NCBI GenBank assembly: GCA_937904325.1
Contig: CALGTK010000251.1
Coordinates: forward strand, 1-33,982
DNA length: 33,982 nt
Source of the DNA: an uncultured Planctomyces sp.
Lineage (GTDB): Bacteria; Planctomycetota; Planctomycetia; Planctomycetales; Planctomycetaceae
Reading direction: 5' to 3'
The position numbers were made by a program, and so were the translations under genes. This document shows positions 31,080 to 33,982 of the stretch, piece after piece; positions within the stretch are counted from its first letter, which is position 1; each line of letters starts with the position of its first letter. The notes beneath the pieces were generated by a model. The model had not been told where the DNA came from. It made no database searches and saw only the letters and a program-made list of their open reading frames with translations.

Positions 31080-32390
31080 ATGTCTGAATTTATGTTGTTT
31101 TCGTCGCGGGAGGAAGCAATCGCCTGGCTTTATGGTCGAATCGACTTTGAAAAGATGTCGCCTTCATTGACTGCGTCGGACTTTAAGCTCGACAGGATGC
31201 TGAATCTGCTAGAGCATCTTGGAAATCCGCAGGACAAAGTTCCTGTCGTTCACATAGCTGGAACAAAAGGAAAAGGTTCGACTGCCGCAGTCGTCGCGTC
31301 GATCCTAAGGGCTTCGGATTACCATGTTGGACTTTTTACTTCGCCGCATATTGATCAGTTTGAAGAGAGGATTCAGGTTTCAGGAAAACTGATTTCGGAA
31401 ACTGGCCTAACGCGTGTTGTCGGTCGACTGGCGGACGTTGCTCAACTAATCGATTCGACCGGGCAGGGCATGAACCCTACGTTTTTTGAGCTGACCACGG
31501 CATTGGCCTGGCTTTGGTTCTTCGAATGCAAAGTTGATATCGCAGTAGTGGAAGTCGGACTCGGGGGGCGTCTGGACTCGACGAATATCTGCAATCCGGA
31601 AGTTTCCATCATCACGACTATCAGTCGGGACCACACCCGCATTCTCGGGACACGTCTGAGTGAGATTGCTAGAGAAAAGGCAGGGATCATTAAGGTTGGC
31701 ATTCCGGTTGTGACTGGTGTCTCCAACTCCGAAGCCCTGTCAGAGATCGCTAAGGTCGCGACCCAGAACCATTCGCCTTTGGTGACAGTCGCTGTTCCTT
31801 TCGCGACAGGAAGAACTGATGTATTGAGGCAGGACGTTTGGCGAGACCTGAGCAATCATCAACAGCACAATGTGGATGTCGCCCAGGCTGCCGTGGGTCA
31901 GCTCCAGCATCGAGGGTGGACGATTTCGTCGACGGCTATCAATCAGCTACACCACTCATCCAATCCTGTCCGTATCGAGCGGGTGAGTGAGAACCCGATG
32001 GTGATCGTGGACGCGGCTCATAACTGGATCTCAGCCGGAGCATTGGTCGACACAATTCAAAAACTGCCAGTTCGCGGCAAACGAGTGCTGATCTTTGGGA
32101 CCAGTCTGGACAAAGATGTGGCCGGGCTATGCCGACGAATTTTTCCGCATTTCGATGTTGTGATTGTGACAAGATACTCGAAAAATCAACGTGGAATTTC
32201 AGTAGACGCCTTGACTGCTCTCGCTATGCGAGTTTCGACACACCGGGTGCATATAGCAAAAGAACCGGCTGACGCATGGCAGGCTGCTCTTGAGGTTTGC
32301 CCAAAAGATGGCCTTGTATGCGTCGCCGGGTCATTTTTTCTTGCAGCGGAGATTCGCCGAATCGCTGTCAGCCGTAGACGAAGTGTTTGA
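31080..32390 (+). CDS. folC: Folylpolyglutamate synthase / dihydrofolate synthase
   Basis: This cytoplasmic Mur-ligase-family enzyme adds glutamate to dihydropteroate or folates with ATP. The 436 residues match the usual FolC length. Landmarks are the P-loop HIAGTKGKGSTA (58-69), GLFTSPHIDQFEERIQV, NPTFFELTTALAW, VVEVGLGGRLDSTN, TTISRDHTRILG (the H often preceded by GLD, here SRD), EKAGIIK and the C-terminal VDAAHNWISAGAL. ATG 31080 was taken, and ATG 31092 is possible. The promoter must lie in the 155 bases shared with the divergent sigma factor gene. Confidence 0.95.
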   Translation: MSEFMLFSSREEAIAWLYGRIDFEKMSPSLTASDFKLDRMLNLLEHLGNPQDKVPVVHIAGTKGKGSTAAVVASILRASDYHVGLFTSPHIDQFEERIQVSGKLISETGLTRVVGRLADVAQLIDSTGQGMNPTFFELTTALAWLWFFECKVDIAVVEVGLGGRLDSTNICNPEVSIITTISRDHTRILGTRLSEIAREKAGIIKVGIPVVTGVSNSEALSEIAKVATQNHSPLVTVAVPFATGRTDVLRQDVWRDLSNHQQHNVDVAQAAVGQLQHRGWTISSTAINQLHHSSNPVRIERVSENPMVIVDAAHNWISAGALVDTIQKLPVRGKRVLIFGTSLDKDVAGLCRRIFPHFDVVIVTRYSKNQRGISVDALTALAMRVSTHRVHIAKEPADAWQAALEVCPKDGLVCVAGSFFLAAEIRRIAVSRRRSV

Positions 32391-32421
32391 AGAGCAATCG
32401 AACATCCATTTGATGAGTGCT

Positions 32422-33982
32422 CTAGTTCTCGCCCTCTCCGGAACCGCCGTACATCATCATTTGTGTATTCCGCTTCGTAGAACTACGACGTTTCGGGTTT
32501 GACGGCATGCCACCACTCATCTCCTGCATGTAATTTTCATCCATGCCCCCCTCTGCTTCAGACATTAGTTCTTCAATTCCACCTTCACCAAAGGGGCTTG
32601 CAGAACGCTTCAAATGCGCCCACAGGTCACCCTGCTGGACCATACGGCTTTTGGCGCTTTCGTGAGCGGCAGCGCTTCCGACAGTGTCCACGCGGATCAA
32701 ATCGCCGAAGCGGTTCACGATAACAATTTCCTGGAAGGTATTTGGAAGCTTCTTTGTAGCTAGTTCCAAATCAGGATGCTCGGTCGGATCCAGAAGCGTG
32801 TCACGGTTGTAATCGACTAAAGTATTCGGAGTCACAAAATCAATTTGTTCTTTCATAAACGTGTTTGCTGAGGGCCGAAGAACTTCTGTTGTGACCCCGC
32901 CCAGGGTCTCAGATTCGGCACCACGCCTTCTGCTTTTTACTTCGCGGGTCCAACTGGCGATCCGATCTCCGCGTTGGAGCCCTTCAAACGGGCCGTGAAC
33001 GTAAGTGCCTGTTTCACTCATCCACTGGTATGCATCAACCGAAACTCCACGGCGATCATCGACCTTTGCCACGTAGACTTCATTTTCATCCCTGATCAGT
33101 GCCGGTGTGCTGACTTCAGACCAGGGTGTGAATCTATATTTTCCTTCGCGTGATGCGAAGTCCTGAAGTTCACCGGGGTCACGATCGAAGTTTGGATTTC
33201 TCAGCTTTAAGCGTACGCGGTAGCGATAAGCGTTTCCGGGAACGACGCTGAAATCCAGAAAACGGAAGAGCATCAGTTCTGGAGTTGCAAAAACATCCAT
33301 TCGGCCCATCGCTCCACCAGAATATTGGCCGGAATAATCTGACTGCTCACTTTCGTACTCAGAATCTGATTCCATGGCCAACTCGTTATAGGAGTCGGTG
33401 TAGGCGCTCATCGCTTCAGAATTACCCATCATGCTACCACGCATGCTGCGAGTATTTACTTGTACCCGCTGAAACCCTCGTCCGCTGGACTCCTTAATTT
33501 TCTCTTCTCGCTCGGCGACTTTAAGCAGAGCTTTGGCTCGATTTTCCTGCTCAAGTTGTTCCTTCTCACTAAGCAGTCGTTTGATTTGAGGATGCGATGC
33601 CAGAATTCCGTTTGGCCCTCTTGCTGTCAACCAGCTACCGGTAACACGGTAGGGGAGAGGCATTGTAAAGACTGCAGCACGGTATTGTTCGTCGACAACG
33701 TCTACGTCAAATTCAATTCTTTCAAGCAGTTTGACGGCTACGTCAATATCCACGTCTTCCCAGTCGTTACCCCAGGGGTCCGCACCGGCAACAGCGGTCT
33801 GTCGTTGCAATTCAAAATCCCAGAACCTGACCTGAGTGTAGGCTTCCTGTGCAGTATCAAGACGCAATGCTCGTTTTACCTTCTCAACCTGTTGTTTCAT
33901 TTTGAAGATGCCACGAATGGCAGCGAACCTTGTGCCACGCGACTCCACGTTCCTCTTCGTACCACCACCGTATTCACCACCG
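32422..33982 (-). CDS. Large acidic hypothetical protein, N-terminus beyond the window (partial)
   Basis: The frame remains open to the right edge, so the start lies outside; a GTG at 33948 is internal to a glycine-rich stretch (GGEYGGGTKRN) and need not be the start. About 520 residues are visible. They include AYTQVRFWDFELQRQTA, a helical ASHPQIKRLLSEKEQLEQENRAKALLK coiled-coil candidate, and a low-complexity segment rich in Ser, Met, Tyr, Glu and Gly. A conserved-looking beta domain follows (LLFRFLDFSVVPGNAYRYRVRLKLRNPN), and the tail is Met/Gly/Ser-rich and ends near RNTQMMMYGGSG. I recognise no named domain. It resembles planctomycete hypotheticals I cannot name. It is convergent with folC. 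Confidence 0.8.
   Translation of the reverse strand, partial: GGEYGGGTKRNVESRGTRFAAIRGIFKMKQQVEKVKRALRLDTAQEAYTQVRFWDFELQRQTAVAGADPWGNDWEDVDIDVAVKLLERIEFDVDVVDEQYRAAVFTMPLPYRVTGSWLTARGPNGILASHPQIKRLLSEKEQLEQENRAKALLKVAEREEKIKESSGRGFQRVQVNTRSMRGSMMGNSEAMSAYTDSYNELAMESDSEYESEQSDYSGQYSGGAMGRMDVFATPELMLFRFLDFSVVPGNAYRYRVRLKLRNPNFDRDPGELQDFASREGKYRFTPWSEVSTPALIRDENEVYVAKVDDRRGVSVDAYQWMSETGTYVHGPFEGLQRGDRIASWTREVKSRRRGAESETLGGVTTEVLRPSANTFMKEQIDFVTPNTLVDYNRDTLLDPTEHPDLELATKKLPNTFQEIVIVNRFGDLIRVDTVGSAAAHESAKSRMVQQGDLWAHLKRSASPFGEGGIEELMSEAEGGMDENYMQEMSGGMPSNPKRRSSTKRNTQMMMYGGSGEGEN

Overview
The window looks like chromosome from a member of the Planctomycetes (order Pirellulales or Planctomycetales type). 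This rests on protein families seen mostly in that phylum: a DUF1501 protein with a twin-arginine signal, a large PSD1 protein (planctomycete cytochrome C + DUF1549 + DUF1553), tandem DUF1080 domains, a prenyltransferase-like protein with a CxxCH haem motif, a kinase of the planctomycete HxDxKPxN type, a planctomycete-style ECF-like sigma factor and several proteins I know only as planctomycete hypotheticals. GC is moderate by eye, genes are loosely packed, and many starts are GTG. I saw no tRNA, rRNA, CRISPR array, insertion sequence or phage gene.

Layout. 1-102 is the tail of an unidentified gene. 226-1485 is a Ser/Thr kinase that stops just before the place where its relatives usually enter a membrane segment. 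1557-2551 is gene-poor, with two small minus-strand genes (one possibly 5'-degraded), a TAGCGG repeat and a hairpin. 8496 down to 2552 is a minus-strand operon of an enolase-superfamily enzyme, a PSD1 cytochrome and a DUF1501 protein. 8578-9399 is a two-domain GNAT acetyltransferase gene split by an in-frame TAG. 9537-13212 carries a double-DUF1080 protein, a strong hairpin terminator, a sugar-phosphate isomerase-like TIM barrel and the CxxCH prenyltransferase-like protein.

13251-22589 is the most interesting block: two divergent operons facing away from about 17390-17542. Leftward are a secreted CocE/NonD-type hydrolase, a class-III PLP aminotransferase resembling glutamate-1-semialdehyde aminomutase, and an amidohydrolase. 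Rightward are a secreted protein with three RidA-like domains fused to a propeller-like region, an unknown 259-aa protein coupled by an ATGA overlap, and an MHS-type proton symporter. I infer an uncharacterised uptake and degradation pathway for an amino-containing compound.

22618-33982 is more ordinary: a conserved planctomycete hypothetical, a 1184-aa FtsX/MacB-type permease with no ATPase beside it, a small lipoprotein, NAD(P)H-hydrate dehydratase, a YugP-like zinc peptidase, a redoxin-like protein without the peroxidatic cysteine, a sigma factor, FolC, and a large unidentified acidic protein that runs off the right edge. All functions come from motif reading by eye; no database search was possible.
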